Source: Armatimonadota bacterium
GTDB lineage: Bacteria > Armatimonadota > Fimbriimonadia > Fimbriimonadales > Fimbriimonadaceae
Reading direction: 5' to 3'
DNA length: 64,000 nucleotides
NCBI GenBank assembly: GCA_037138755.1
Contig: JBAXHT010000004.1
Span: 124,001 to 188,000 of the forward strand
In this document: piece by piece, positions 51,247 through 59,826 of the stretch
Layout: every line of letters begins with the position of its first letter
Numbering within the stretch: position 1 is the first letter of the stretch
Translations under genes and position numbers: made by a program
Notes under the pieces: model-generated
Databases searched by the model: none
What the model was told of the DNA's origin: nothing
Seen by the model: the letters and a program-made list of their open reading frames with translations, nothing else

Positions 51247-52364
51247 TGGCTAAGAAACCAACGGTTCTGGTGGCGATGTCTGGCGGAGTAGATAGCTCTG
51301 TCGCGGCGGGCTTGATGAAGCAGCGTGGATACGACGTGGTCGGCCTGACAATGCAGATTTGGCAGGAGAGTCAGTGCGATCCGCGTCATGCCGGATGTTG
51401 TTCGCTTGGGGCCGTCGAGGATGCCCGGCGAGTTGCAAGGGTACTGGATATTCCGCACTACGTTCTGAACTTCAAAGAGGAGTTTCGCAAGTCGGTCATC
51501 GACAACTTTGTTGACGAGTACTCCAAAGGTCGAACTCCGAATCCTTGTGTCCAGTGCAATCGACACGTGAAGTTCGAAATCTTGATGCAGAAGATGATGG
51601 AGCTTGGCTGTGACAAGCTCGTCACCGGTCACTATGCGCGGATTCGTCGACGGGGTCATCAGTATCGTTTGCTCAAAGCGGTCGGCAAGGAAAAGGATCA
51701 GAGTTATGTGCTGTACATGCTCGGACATGAGCAACTCCAACATGTGATGTTCCCGATGGGCGAAATCCGCTCGAAAGAAGTCGTGCGGGAGATGGCGCGT
51801 TCGCTAGGTCTTCACCTGGCTGACAAGCCTGATTCGCAGGAGATTTGCTTCGTCTCCGAGGCCGGAGGCTATAAGGAGTTCCTTCGCAAGGCTCGACCAG
51901 AGCTATTCGGTCCGGGGGCCATTCAGCTTGCCGATGGAACTCAGCTGGGAGTTCACGATGGCACCGCCGACTACACCATTGGTCAGCGGCGCGGCGTCAA
52001 GGTTGCTTCTAAGGACGGCAAGCCGATGTATGTCATCGACCTTCAGCCGAAGACGAACACCGTAGTGCTTGGCTCGGAGAAGGATCTACTTCAGAGTGAA
52101 GTCATCTGCGAGGATATGTATTGGGCTGAAGCCCCGACGATGCCGATCAAAGTCCAAGCAAAGATTCGCTACAACATGATCGCGGTTCCGGCGACGCTGT
52201 ATCCCTCTGGCAAGCTTGTTTTTGACGATCCGGTCAAGGCAGTCACCCCAGGTCAGATGATGGTGGCTTACCGTGGTGCGACCGTGGTTGCGGGAGGACT
52301 GATCGCCGACGAAAACCGGACGACCCGCATGGAAAGAATCATTCCTGAGCTTGTAACCGCATAA
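51246..52364 (+). CDS. mnmA: tRNA-specific 2-thiouridylase MnmA
   Basis: A 372-residue enzyme that thiolates U34 of tRNA Glu, Gln and Lys. The ATP pyrophosphatase P-loop VAMSGGVDSSVAAGLM is at the start. Catalytic Cys residues are in GRTPNPCVQCNRHVKFE and KPDSQEICFVSEAGG. The C-terminal domain has LADGTQLGVHDGTADYTIGQ and RRGVKVASKDGKPMYVIDL. It is coupled to the VKOR-DsbA gene by a one-base overlap. Confidence 0.97.
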   Translation: MAKKPTVLVAMSGGVDSSVAAGLMKQRGYDVVGLTMQIWQESQCDPRHAGCCSLGAVEDARRVARVLDIPHYVLNFKEEFRKSVIDNFVDEYSKGRTPNPCVQCNRHVKFEILMQKMMELGCDKLVTGHYARIRRRGHQYRLLKAVGKEKDQSYVLYMLGHEQLQHVMFPMGEIRSKEVVREMARSLGLHLADKPDSQEICFVSEAGGYKEFLRKARPELFGPGAIQLADGTQLGVHDGTADYTIGQRRGVKVASKDGKPMYVIDLQPKTNTVVLGSEKDLLQSEVICEDMYWAEAPTMPIKVQAKIRYNMIAVPATLYPSGKLVFDDPVKAVTPGQMMVAYRGATVVAGGLIADENRTTRMERIIPELVTA

Positions 52365-52381
52365 AGATTGGAACGGTTCAA

Positions 52382-52906
52382 GTGCCTGGTTCATATGCTG
52401 TTGTAATGACCGCTCTCCTCGCCGCCGCCCTTCTCGGACAGCTCAAAATGGATCACCAGGTACCCGAGCTAACGGGTGACCAGTGGCTGAACACTGAAAA
52501 GCCGATCAAACTTGCCGATCGAAAGGGCAAGGTGACGCTCGTCCACTTCTGGACGTTTGCCTGCTACAACTGCAAAAACAATCTCCCGGCCGTCAAGCGG
52601 CTCACGGATCGGTTCAAGAATGACGATGTCATCACCATTGGAGTCCACACGCCCGAGATCGACATCGAGAAGGACTTCAAGAAGGTCACCGAGCAGACCA
52701 AGAAACTCGGTATCGAGTATCCGGTTTTGTTCGACGGCAAGCTCGAAAACTGGAATGCCTGGAAGCTCGACTGCTGGCCAACGCTGTTCGTTATCGACAA
52801 AAAGGGCCGCTTCCGAGCCGGATGGCGAGGCGAGCTCAACTACAATGGGCAGAACGGAGAAGACAAAATCCGCGATGTAGTTATCAAGTTGCTTGCCGAG
52901 AAGTGA
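52382..52906 (+). CDS. TlpA/ResA-type thioredoxin-like protein, exported
   Basis: A 174-residue thioredoxin-fold protein with an N-terminal hydrophobic segment (VVMTALLAAALLGQL) that can be a signal or anchor. The active site is VHFWTFACYNCKNNLPAVKR, with CYNC in the CxxC place, like the redoxin domain of DipZ-type proteins. The cis-Pro is in DCWPTLFVIDKKG. The start may be GTG at 52382 or ATG at 52406. It follows mnmA by 17 bp, so an envelope thiol-redox gene cluster with VKOR-DsbA is plausible. Confidence 0.85.
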   Translation: MPGSYAVVMTALLAAALLGQLKMDHQVPELTGDQWLNTEKPIKLADRKGKVTLVHFWTFACYNCKNNLPAVKRLTDRFKNDDVITIGVHTPEIDIEKDFKKVTEQTKKLGIEYPVLFDGKLENWNAWKLDCWPTLFVIDKKGRFRAGWRGELNYNGQNGEDKIRDVVIKLLAEK

Positions 52907-52962
52907 GAAAACCGTAACCGAACCCTTAACTTAGGCGTAAAATAAGCCTACAAGGAGAAGTG

Positions 52963-53199
52963 ATGAGCAATAACAACGATAGCGATTCCAGTGCAGTTCT
53001 TTACCTTTTGGCTGGGGTTGGCCTCGGCGCGATCATCGGCGCGGCCGCAGGAATGCTGTTTGCACCCAAGGCAGGCAACGAGACCAGAGACGAGCTGAAC
53101 GATAAGTTCAAAGAGCTGAAGACCAAGACCGAGGAGTGGATCAACGAGCAGAAGGCCAAAAAGGCCGTTGCTGACGCTCCTGAAGAGCTTGGCGTCTAA
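52963..53199 (+). CDS. YtxH-like small membrane-anchored protein
   Basis: A 78-residue protein with one helix (VLYLLAGVGLGAIIGAAAGM), the LFAPKAGNETRDEL motif of YtxH proteins and a charged C-terminal helix (KFKELKTKTEEWINEQKAKK). YtxH proteins are widespread and stress-linked in Firmicutes, but their function is unknown. A GGAG ribosome site precedes the ATG. It lies 9 bp before the permease gene. TAAAAT about 20 bp upstream could be a -10. Confidence 0.85.
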   Translation: MSNNNDSDSSAVLYLLAGVGLGAIIGAAAGMLFAPKAGNETRDELNDKFKELKTKTEEWINEQKAKKAVADAPEELGV

Positions 53200-53208
53200 A
53201 CTAGCTGT

Positions 53209-54426
53209 ATGACGTCGGGTCTCGCCGGCTGGAGAATTGCGCTGTGGGTGGTGATTGTATTCGCCACCTTGGCTTTTTTGTATGCGGTTCGCGGGATATT
53301 GTCTCCGTTCATTCTCGCCTTCCTGATCTCGGCAATCTTGCAGCCGGGGGTAAACAAACTGGTTTCGAAAGGTTGGAAACGCGGCCGCGCTTCGCTGGCG
53401 TTGATGACTCTGTTTTTCGGATCAATCATCGCCCTTCTGGTGTTGCTGACACCGGTGGTTACTCAGCAAGTCGGTGGTTTTAAAGATAAAGCTGAGCAAC
53501 TAGCCCGGACGGTCGCCCAACCGAATCCAAACGATAACTTTTTCATGCGCGGTGTCCCTGAGGTTCGGATGGCGAACGCAGAGCGCAAGGATCCGATTGA
53601 TAGCTATTTGGGGCGTTACTCCGAGCTTCTGACTCAGGCGAATCTGCCGACGAGCAAGCGTGCCTTGATCGCTCAGTACATAGAGCCGCAGCGCGGACAG
53701 ATTCAAACTACGCTTCGAAGCGCGCTTAAAGCGAGCGTAGGAATTGCGAGCGGCCTCGTTTCCCAGGGGCTGATGCTGATCTTCGTGCCGCTATTGGTAG
53801 GTCTGATACTGCCCAACGCGGAGGACATCAAGAGACGACTGTTCGGGGTCATTCCGCCTCAGTTGCGGACTTCCGCAGAGGGAATTTCGGAAGACATCGG
53901 GGATGTATTCAGCAACTACCTGAGGGGCGTCGCGATTGCAGTGTTTGGCTATATGGCGTTCATGTCCATCCTGCTCAGCATTCTGGGAGCTCCGTACGGC
54001 ATTCTTCTCGGAGTGCTGTTTGGCGCACTCTACTTGGTGCCGTATCTTAACGTCGCGATCGCCGCGACAACTCTGTTCGTGCTGACCGGACTGAGCGGAA
54101 AGGCCGACTGGATGATGATCCATTTCAGCTCAAGTTGGGTTTATGCCGGAATGTTGGTGGCGGTTTATGCGGTCTGCCACTTCGTGTTCGACAGCATTGT
54201 GTATCCAAGGTTTGTGGGTAACGCAGTCGGCCTGCACCCAATTCTTTCGATGTTTGTCATTTTCTCTGGTGGAGCCCTTTTCGGGCTACCCGGGATGATC
54301 CTGGCTTTCCCGGTAGCGGGTTCAATCAAGGTTCTGCTCGACCGCGTCATTCGGTTCACCAACAAGACGGATGGGGAACTGATCCTCCCCGAAGTACCGT
54401 TGAGGCATAGAGAAGTGATCACATGA
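53209..54426 (+). CDS. AI-2E-family transporter / permease (PerM-like)
   Basis: A 405-residue membrane protein with six to eight helices. Family features: FLYAVRGILSPFILAFLISA and LQPGVNKLVSKGWKRGRASL near the start, a middle soluble region (PIDSYLGRYSELLTQANLPT), then YLRGVAIAVFGYMAFMSILL, PYGILLGVLFGALYLVPYLN and GNAVGLHPILSMFVIFSGGA at the end. Family members are often annotated as AI-2 exporters, but most have no proven substrate. It overlaps the next gene by 4 bp (ATGA). Confidence 0.9.
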   Translation: MTSGLAGWRIALWVVIVFATLAFLYAVRGILSPFILAFLISAILQPGVNKLVSKGWKRGRASLALMTLFFGSIIALLVLLTPVVTQQVGGFKDKAEQLARTVAQPNPNDNFFMRGVPEVRMANAERKDPIDSYLGRYSELLTQANLPTSKRALIAQYIEPQRGQIQTTLRSALKASVGIASGLVSQGLMLIFVPLLVGLILPNAEDIKRRLFGVIPPQLRTSAEGISEDIGDVFSNYLRGVAIAVFGYMAFMSILLSILGAPYGILLGVLFGALYLVPYLNVAIAATTLFVLTGLSGKADWMMIHFSSSWVYAGMLVAVYAVCHFVFDSIVYPRFVGNAVGLHPILSMFVIFSGGALFGLPGMILAFPVAGSIKVLLDRVIRFTNKTDGELILPEVPLRHREVIT

Positions 54427-55193
54427 TTCCTATTGCCTTAGCCTACGCCTTTGCTTCCGGTCAATCTGTTTCGTTTGACGTCAACGTCCAGTTCGAAGGT
54501 TGGATTCCGATTTTCGGTGGTCGCGAAGGGAAGGCAAACGTGTCACTGACCGTTGTCGCAAACCCGCTCTCACCTTCTCATGTGGGGCTACCAGTCTGCG
54601 AAATAGAATCAACGATTTCAAAAATCGACGCCGAGGCGTTTGGCGTCCAGCTTCCGCTGAACAGCACCAACGTCGATCAGTTTTTCCCTAAGGCAATCGC
54701 GACATTTGATCTCCAGGGAGTTGTTGTTAAGAACACCGCCCCTGCGATCAAGATGCCCGCCAAGCTCCCCGGCCTGGATTCTCAGCGGCTACCTGAAATC
54801 AGCTTTTTGCCTCTGGTGTTGCCTAAAACTGATATCAAGGAAGGCGAATCCTATTTGTTTAGCCGTACCTACAGCGGTCAAGAGTTTAAGTACACGGTAA
54901 CTCTGGTTAAGCAAAACGAATCAGGCGCTGACCTGACCATCAAGCTCGTTTCGACCCGAGATGGCTTTGAAGACGCCTATGGCAACACTTTGGAAACCTC
55001 CAAGGGAGCCAAGAAGAAATCCCGATCAGATCTTGATGGAACCGGTTCAGCTCACTTTTCCAAGACCCTGGGTAGCTTCGACAAAGTCGAAGTCGAAACC
55101 ACTGAGACCACCACCACAGAACCCCTCGCTGGCGGAAAACAAACGGTCAAAAAGCTTAAAACTACACTCAAAATCAAGCGACAAACTCCATGA
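54423..55193 (+). CDS. Hypothetical secreted protein
   Basis: A 256-residue protein. The short N-terminus (IPIALAYAFASGQS) is weakly hydrophobic and may be a signal. The rest is beta-strand rich (SVSFDVNVQFEGWIPIFGG; YLFSRTYSGQEFKYTVTLVK; ADLTIKLVSTRD) with a charged Thr/Lys C-terminal end. I do not know the family. It overlaps both neighbours by 4 bp (ATGA at start and end), so it is translated with the permease and the M28 peptidase and may function with one of them. Confidence 0.7.
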   Translation: MIPIALAYAFASGQSVSFDVNVQFEGWIPIFGGREGKANVSLTVVANPLSPSHVGLPVCEIESTISKIDAEAFGVQLPLNSTNVDQFFPKAIATFDLQGVVVKNTAPAIKMPAKLPGLDSQRLPEISFLPLVLPKTDIKEGESYLFSRTYSGQEFKYTVTLVKQNESGADLTIKLVSTRDGFEDAYGNTLETSKGAKKKSRSDLDGTGSAHFSKTLGSFDKVEVETTETTTTEPLAGGKQTVKKLKTTLKIKRQTP

Positions 55194-56206
55194 TCACAAC
55201 TCTCCTCGCCACAGCGTTTTTGCAACCGATCCAGTTGCCCGTCGTGAATGCGGAGGAGTTGAAACGTCACGTTTCGTATTTGGCTTCGGACGAGCTCAAG
55301 GGGCGCGGAACTCCTTCGCCTGAGCTGATCAAGGCCAGCGAGTACATTGCTGCCGAGTTCACCAAGATTGGAATTCAACCGGGAGTGGGAAAGTCGTTCT
55401 TCCAAGTAACCAAGTGGGAGCGGGGCAAGGGTGCTGGCGAGGAAGTTCGAAATGTCGTGGGATTGTTGCCTGGCTCAGACCCGGTTCTGAGCAGGGAGTA
55501 TGTCGTCGTTTCGGCCCATTACGATCACCTTGGTGAGGCTAAGGAAGGCGCAGACAAAATTTTCAACGGTGCGAATGACGACGCGAGCGGTGTCGCAGGT
55601 GTGATCGGAATTGCGTCAGCGATTGCTAAGTCTAAGCCCAAGCGGTCGGTGATTTTCCTCACGTTCTATGGGGAAGAGCGAGGTTTGGTGGGCTCGCAGT
55701 TCTACGCCAAGAATCCGATTTTTCCGTTGAAGAACACGGTTGCGATGCTCAACATCGAGCAGATTGGAAGGACTGACGACAGCGAGGGTCCTCGGGTAGG
55801 AGCTTGCAATTTGACAGGGTTCAACTTCAGCACGATTGGACCGGTGTGCGCAAAAGTTGGCAAAGAGGTTGGCGTTCCGGTGATTGAGCATCCTGAATAT
55901 TCCGCTCCGTTTTTCATGGCAAGCGACAACGCAGCCTTTGCGGCTGTCGGAGTTCCGGCTCACACGTTTAGCGTCGCCTACGAGTTTTCGGACTATCACA
56001 AAGTGGGTGATCACGCGGACAAGTTGGACTACAACAACATGGCGAAGATCACGGGGATGATCGCTGCTTGCACGCTGCATATTGCTAATTCTAGCCAGGT
56101 TCCTTGCTGGAATAAGTATCAGAAGCGTACCGCGCGATACATCGAGGCTTATGAAAAGTTGCAGGGCCGAAAAGTGGCGGGAGACGGCTCCGGTAAGCCA
56201 AACTAA
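55190..56206 (+). CDS. M28-family zinc aminopeptidase, exported
   Basis: A 338-residue peptidase. A short hydrophobic start (ITTLLATAFLQPI) is a probable signal. Zinc-site motifs are VVSAHYDHLGEAKEG (His, Asp), GANDDASGVAGVIG (bridging Asp), FYGEERGLVGS (catalytic Glu then zinc Glu), MLNIEQIGRTDD and late SDYHKVGDHADKLDY (His). It releases N-terminal amino acids from peptides outside the cytoplasm. It is followed 9 bp later by guaA. Confidence 0.94.
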   Translation: MITTLLATAFLQPIQLPVVNAEELKRHVSYLASDELKGRGTPSPELIKASEYIAAEFTKIGIQPGVGKSFFQVTKWERGKGAGEEVRNVVGLLPGSDPVLSREYVVVSAHYDHLGEAKEGADKIFNGANDDASGVAGVIGIASAIAKSKPKRSVIFLTFYGEERGLVGSQFYAKNPIFPLKNTVAMLNIEQIGRTDDSEGPRVGACNLTGFNFSTIGPVCAKVGKEVGVPVIEHPEYSAPFFMASDNAAFAAVGVPAHTFSVAYEFSDYHKVGDHADKLDYNNMAKITGMIAACTLHIANSSQVPCWNKYQKRTARYIEAYEKLQGRKVAGDGSGKPN

Positions 56207-56215
56207 TAAGGGTTC

Positions 56216-57742
56216 ATGACCGGAACCCATCAGAAAGTGCTTGTCGTTGATTTTGGCGGGCAGTACACCCAGCTCATCGTTCGCCGTGTGCGCGAGCAGG
56301 GTGTCTACAGTGAAATGGTTTCTTGGACCACCGCTTATGCCCGCATATCAGCTGAAAAGCCCACAGCTGTGATTCTCTCCGGTGGGCCTCGCTCAACTCT
56401 GGAAGAAGGTGCGCCCGATCTGGATTTCTCTTGTTTGGACGGAATTCCGGTTTTAGGAATATGTTATGGCCAGCAGCTGATGGCGAAGAAGCTCGGCGGG
56501 GTGGTCGAGACTGCGTCGCACAAAGAGTACGGACTTCGTAATCTGAGCTCGAAATCGGGGTTGGTTGCCCTGATGGAAGATGACCAGGTTTGGATGTCGC
56601 ACGGCGATCAGGTCGTCTCGATTCCTTCTGGTTTTACGGTGACATCGTCCACGGATTCATGCCCGGTGGCGGCGATGGAGAACGCCGGTTTGAAGAGATT
56701 TGGAGTTCAATTTCACCCAGAAGTGACTCACACGACTTCTGGCAAAGCTTTGCTCAAGGGGTTCTTAGAAGAAGCCGGACTGGTGGGCGACTGGACGACA
56801 GAGAATTTTGTTGAGGAAGAGATTGCCAAGATTCGGGCGATGGTAGGTCCAGAAGAGAAGGTTCTTTGCGCGGTCTCCGGTGGCGTTGATTCTTCTGTGA
56901 TGGCGGCTTTGTTGATTCGCGCAATTGGCGATCGAGCGGTTTGCGTCTTCGTCGATCATGGACTGCTCCGCTACCGCGAGGCGGATCAAGTGATCGAGAC
57001 GTTTGGGGGGCACTTCCACGCAAACTTGAAGGCGTACTATGAGCACGACCGATTCTTCGGTGCTCTCGCGGGTAAGAAGGATCCGGAGGAGAAGCGAAAG
57101 ACGATCGGTGAGCAGTTTGTGCGGGTCTTTGAAGATCATGCGAACGAGCTTCAGGGGTGCGACTGGCTGGCTCAGGGGACTTTGTATCCAGACGTGATCG
57201 AGAGCGGATCGCCGACCGCAGCTAAGATCAAGACTCACCACAACGTCGGCGGCTTGCCGGATTGGATGCGAATGAAGCTAATCGAGCCTCTTCGCTGGCT
57301 GTTTAAGGACGAAGTTCGGTCGGTTGGACGGTTGCTTGGATTGCCGGACGAAATGGTTGATCGCGAGCCGTTTCCTGGGCCAGGACTCGGGGTTCGGATT
57401 CTGGGCGAAGTCACTCCAGAGCGGGTTCGAATGGTTCAAGAAGCCGATTGGATTTTCCGTTCCGAGCTTCGGAAGCGGGATTTACACAAGGGGATTTGGC
57501 AATCTTATGCAGCACTCCTGGACGTCAAGAGCGTTGGAGTGATGGGCGATGAGCGGACTTATGAGCAGCCGATCGTGCTTCGAGCGGTCGAGAGCGAGGA
57601 CGCCATGACGGCTCGGGCGGTGGACATTCCGTTTGAGGTTTTGGAGTTAGTTGCCAGTCGGATTGTCAATGAGGTTGACGGAGTCAACCGAGTGTTCTAC
57701 GACCTGACCAGCAAGCCTCCGGCTACGATTGAGTTGGAGTAG
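56216..57742 (+). CDS. guaA: GMP synthase (glutamine-hydrolysing)
   Basis: A 508-residue enzyme that converts XMP to GMP. The class I glutaminase domain has VVDFGGQYTQLIVRRVRE, the nucleophile Cys in VLGICYGQQLMAKKLGG and HPEVTHT. The ATP-PPase P-loop is VLCAVSGGVDSSVMAALL and the C-terminal dimerisation domain ends VNRVFYDLTSKPPATIELE. All catalytic residues are present. Its last 20 bp overlap the convergent glycosyltransferase gene. Confidence 0.98.
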   Translation: MTGTHQKVLVVDFGGQYTQLIVRRVREQGVYSEMVSWTTAYARISAEKPTAVILSGGPRSTLEEGAPDLDFSCLDGIPVLGICYGQQLMAKKLGGVVETASHKEYGLRNLSSKSGLVALMEDDQVWMSHGDQVVSIPSGFTVTSSTDSCPVAAMENAGLKRFGVQFHPEVTHTTSGKALLKGFLEEAGLVGDWTTENFVEEEIAKIRAMVGPEEKVLCAVSGGVDSSVMAALLIRAIGDRAVCVFVDHGLLRYREADQVIETFGGHFHANLKAYYEHDRFFGALAGKKDPEEKRKTIGEQFVRVFEDHANELQGCDWLAQGTLYPDVIESGSPTAAKIKTHHNVGGLPDWMRMKLIEPLRWLFKDEVRSVGRLLGLPDEMVDREPFPGPGLGVRILGEVTPERVRMVQEADWIFRSELRKRDLHKGIWQSYAALLDVKSVGVMGDERTYEQPIVLRAVESEDAMTARAVDIPFEVLELVASRIVNEVDGVNRVFYDLTSKPPATIELE

Positions 57743-58694
57743 TTGGTTCCTGGAAGTCTCTGGGAAGCACGTCGCCCCGAGAAGCAAATAGAACCGGAAG
57801 AAACGTGACGAGTTTTTCGTGAGTTCTGCCGCCAATCACCAGCAATGGCAATGAAGCAACCAGCCCAAAGAACACACGTAAGAAAGCTCCCATCCGGTTG
57901 AGTATCCAGCAGAGGATTGCTGGGAAATCACCTTGAGTGATTCTGAAGTAGAGGCATTTGCCGTAGTTGTAGCGTGCTACCGACCGCCAGCGGTTCGTCA
58001 TCGAGCTCGAACCCAGCTCGTGAGTGAACTCGGCTTTTGGATCGTAAACTATTCTGCCCTGCTTCTGGAGCCGATGACACAGCTCTGTGTCCTCGCAATA
58101 GAGGAAAAAGCGTTCGTCAAATCTAGGATCAACCTCTCTGCGGACCATAAGGCAGGCCCCCATGACTTGCTCAACATCGCTCGGGCGGTCAGATGGGAGC
58201 AGCCGTGTGCGCCAATACGAGCGTCCAAATCGCCGCGCGACACCGTCGAGAAAGAACTGTTCAAGAAACACAGCGCCGAGCGTAAGTCGTCCGGCGACGG
58301 ACTCTTGCAAGGAACCATCCGGATTCAATAGCCGTCCTCCGGCGGCGACGACAGAGGCGTCGGAGAAAGTGGAAGCAAGTCTAGCGATTGCCCCCTGGTG
58401 GGCATAGGCGTCCGAGTTCAGGTAGAGCACCAAATCGGTTTCGGCTCGCATCAAACCCATATTGTTCGCCCGGCCAAACCCGAGGTTGCGCGAGGATGCC
58501 AACGTAATGGAACCCGGGAATAGCCGTTGCATAACTTCTCGGAGCATCTCGATCGAGCCGTCCGTCGAGGCGTTGTCCACGACAATCACCTGACTAACAC
58601 CCTGGTCGACCAGAGCCGTCAAGCAACGCCCAAGTTGCTCGCAAGTGTTGTAGCTGACAATGATGACGGTAACGGTCGGCGATACGGATTCCAA
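57723..58694 (-). CDS. Glycosyltransferase family 2 (rhamnosyltransferase-like)
   Basis: A 323-residue GT-A fold transferase. The N-terminus has VTVIIVSYNTCEQLGRCLTA and VIVVDNASTDGSIEML, and the nucleotide-sugar site area LVLYLNSDAYAHQGAI. Later MVRREVDPRFDERFFLYCED, then TELCHRLQKQGRIVYDPKAE. The C-terminus has a hydrophobic segment (FLRVFFGLVASLPLLVIGG), so it may sit at the inner membrane. It likely adds a deoxysugar to LPS, capsule or a cell-surface glycan. It converges on guaA and is divergent from greA. Confidence 0.92.
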   Translation of the reverse strand: MESVSPTVTVIIVSYNTCEQLGRCLTALVDQGVSQVIVVDNASTDGSIEMLREVMQRLFPGSITLASSRNLGFGRANNMGLMRAETDLVLYLNSDAYAHQGAIARLASTFSDASVVAAGGRLLNPDGSLQESVAGRLTLGAVFLEQFFLDGVARRFGRSYWRTRLLPSDRPSDVEQVMGACLMVRREVDPRFDERFFLYCEDTELCHRLQKQGRIVYDPKAEFTHELGSSSMTNRWRSVARYNYGKCLYFRITQGDFPAILCWILNRMGAFLRVFFGLVASLPLLVIGGRTHEKLVTFLPVLFASRGDVLPRDFQEPTTPTQS

Positions 58695-58742
58695 CTGAAC
58701 AAGCGTACATTAAAAGTGTTAACCAGCTACAATAGAGGGTTG

Positions 58743-59216
58743 ATGGGAAATGCAATTCAAGTGACCCAAGAGGGTTTCGACAAGCTGAAAAAAGAGCTTG
58801 AGGAGCTTCAGGGACCGGTGCGGATGAGGATCGCTGAGGCGATTCGTGAGGCGAAGTCGCACGGAGACCTTCGAGAAAATGCAGCCTACCACGAGGCAAA
58901 GCTGAACCAGACGAGGCTTGAAGGGCGCATCAACGATCTTGAAAAGGCTTTGATGTATGCCAAAATCGTCGAGCGAAAAGATGACGGCGGTGTGATCGCT
59001 CAATTGGGCTCAATTGTTAAAGTCTTGGACGAAGAGTTTGGAGACGAGATTGACATCACGCTGGTCGGTTCATTCGAAGCCGATCCGGCCCAAGACATGG
59101 TTTCGATAGGCTCGCCACTTGGCGAGGCTCTCCTCGGCAAGATTGTCGGTGAGATCGTAGAAGTCGTTGCGCCGGCTGGTACGACGCGCTACAAAATCTT
59201 GCAGATCCAAAGTTGA
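58743..59216 (+). CDS. greA: Transcription elongation factor GreA
   Basis: A 157-residue GreA, which rescues backtracked RNA polymerase by stimulating transcript cleavage. The coiled-coil N-terminal domain has FDKLKKELEELQGPVRMRIA, EAIREAKSHGDLRENAAYHE and the tip residues Asp/Glu in DLREN. The C-terminal domain has VGSFEADPAQDMVSIGSPLG. Length is exactly usual. The start at the ATG at 58743 is preferred to a far upstream one inside the divergent gene; TACAAT at 58728-58733 is a likely -10. The following lipoprotein gene starts 1 bp after the stop. Confidence 0.96.
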   Translation: MGNAIQVTQEGFDKLKKELEELQGPVRMRIAEAIREAKSHGDLRENAAYHEAKLNQTRLEGRINDLEKALMYAKIVERKDDGGVIAQLGSIVKVLDEEFGDEIDITLVGSFEADPAQDMVSIGSPLGEALLGKIVGEIVEVVAPAGTTRYKILQIQS

Positions 59217-59217
59217 T

Positions 59218-59826
59218 ATGAGACGGTGGCTGTTGGGTGGTTTGGTCGCACTTTCGATCGCTGGATGCAGCGGAGTAGATGGTCCTGTGGCAACCGAGAA
59301 GCCCGTAAATCGCCAAGTCGCCAGTCAGATGGTGGAGTTCTTGTCGCCTTCCATCACTTGCGTGCTTAACGGTCGACGAAGGCTCTCGCTCGGCGAGCCA
59401 GCAGATCGAGCGCTGACGGTGTTTCCTCGGCCTTCCCGCGGATTTCCAATTGAAGAGGTCATCCCGGGCTTGCCTGAGGGGTTCAAGTCGGTTGGGTGGG
59501 AGTCGAATACCGACGGCTTCGGCGCGGTCATTTATGAGAACCAGATTGTTTTGCTAATGCGCCAGTTTGAGGCTCTTGACACCGAGCAGTTTGCCCAGCT
59601 TTTGGAGTCAATTCAATCTGCAAATCCTTCTTTGAAATACGAAATGCGAGTTGATAAGGGTGTCGACTATTGGTTCGCCACCGACTCGAATTCAACGCAG
59701 GTTATCTCTCGAATTGCGACGAAGTCAAAGGCCTACCAAGTGACAGTTTCATTAGGTGAAAGCCATTTGATGACGGCAATGAACTTGATTCCACCAGCGG
59801 GAGAGGTCTCGACCATTGCCAAGTAG
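59218..59826 (+). CDS. Putative lipoprotein, unknown function
   Basis: A 202-residue protein with a lipoprotein signal (RRWLLGGLVALSIAGCSG, Cys 17 as lipid site). The mature part has LSPSITCVLNGRRRLSLGEP, FKSVGWESNTDGFGAVIYEN and a C-terminal half with short strands (YEMRVDKGVDYWFATDS). I do not recognise the family. It starts just after greA and overlaps kdsB by 11 bp, making an operon greA-lipoprotein-kdsB. It may anchor to either membrane. Confidence 0.8.
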   Translation: MRRWLLGGLVALSIAGCSGVDGPVATEKPVNRQVASQMVEFLSPSITCVLNGRRRLSLGEPADRALTVFPRPSRGFPIEEVIPGLPEGFKSVGWESNTDGFGAVIYENQIVLLMRQFEALDTEQFAQLLESIQSANPSLKYEMRVDKGVDYWFATDSNSTQVISRIATKSKAYQVTVSLGESHLMTAMNLIPPAGEVSTIAK

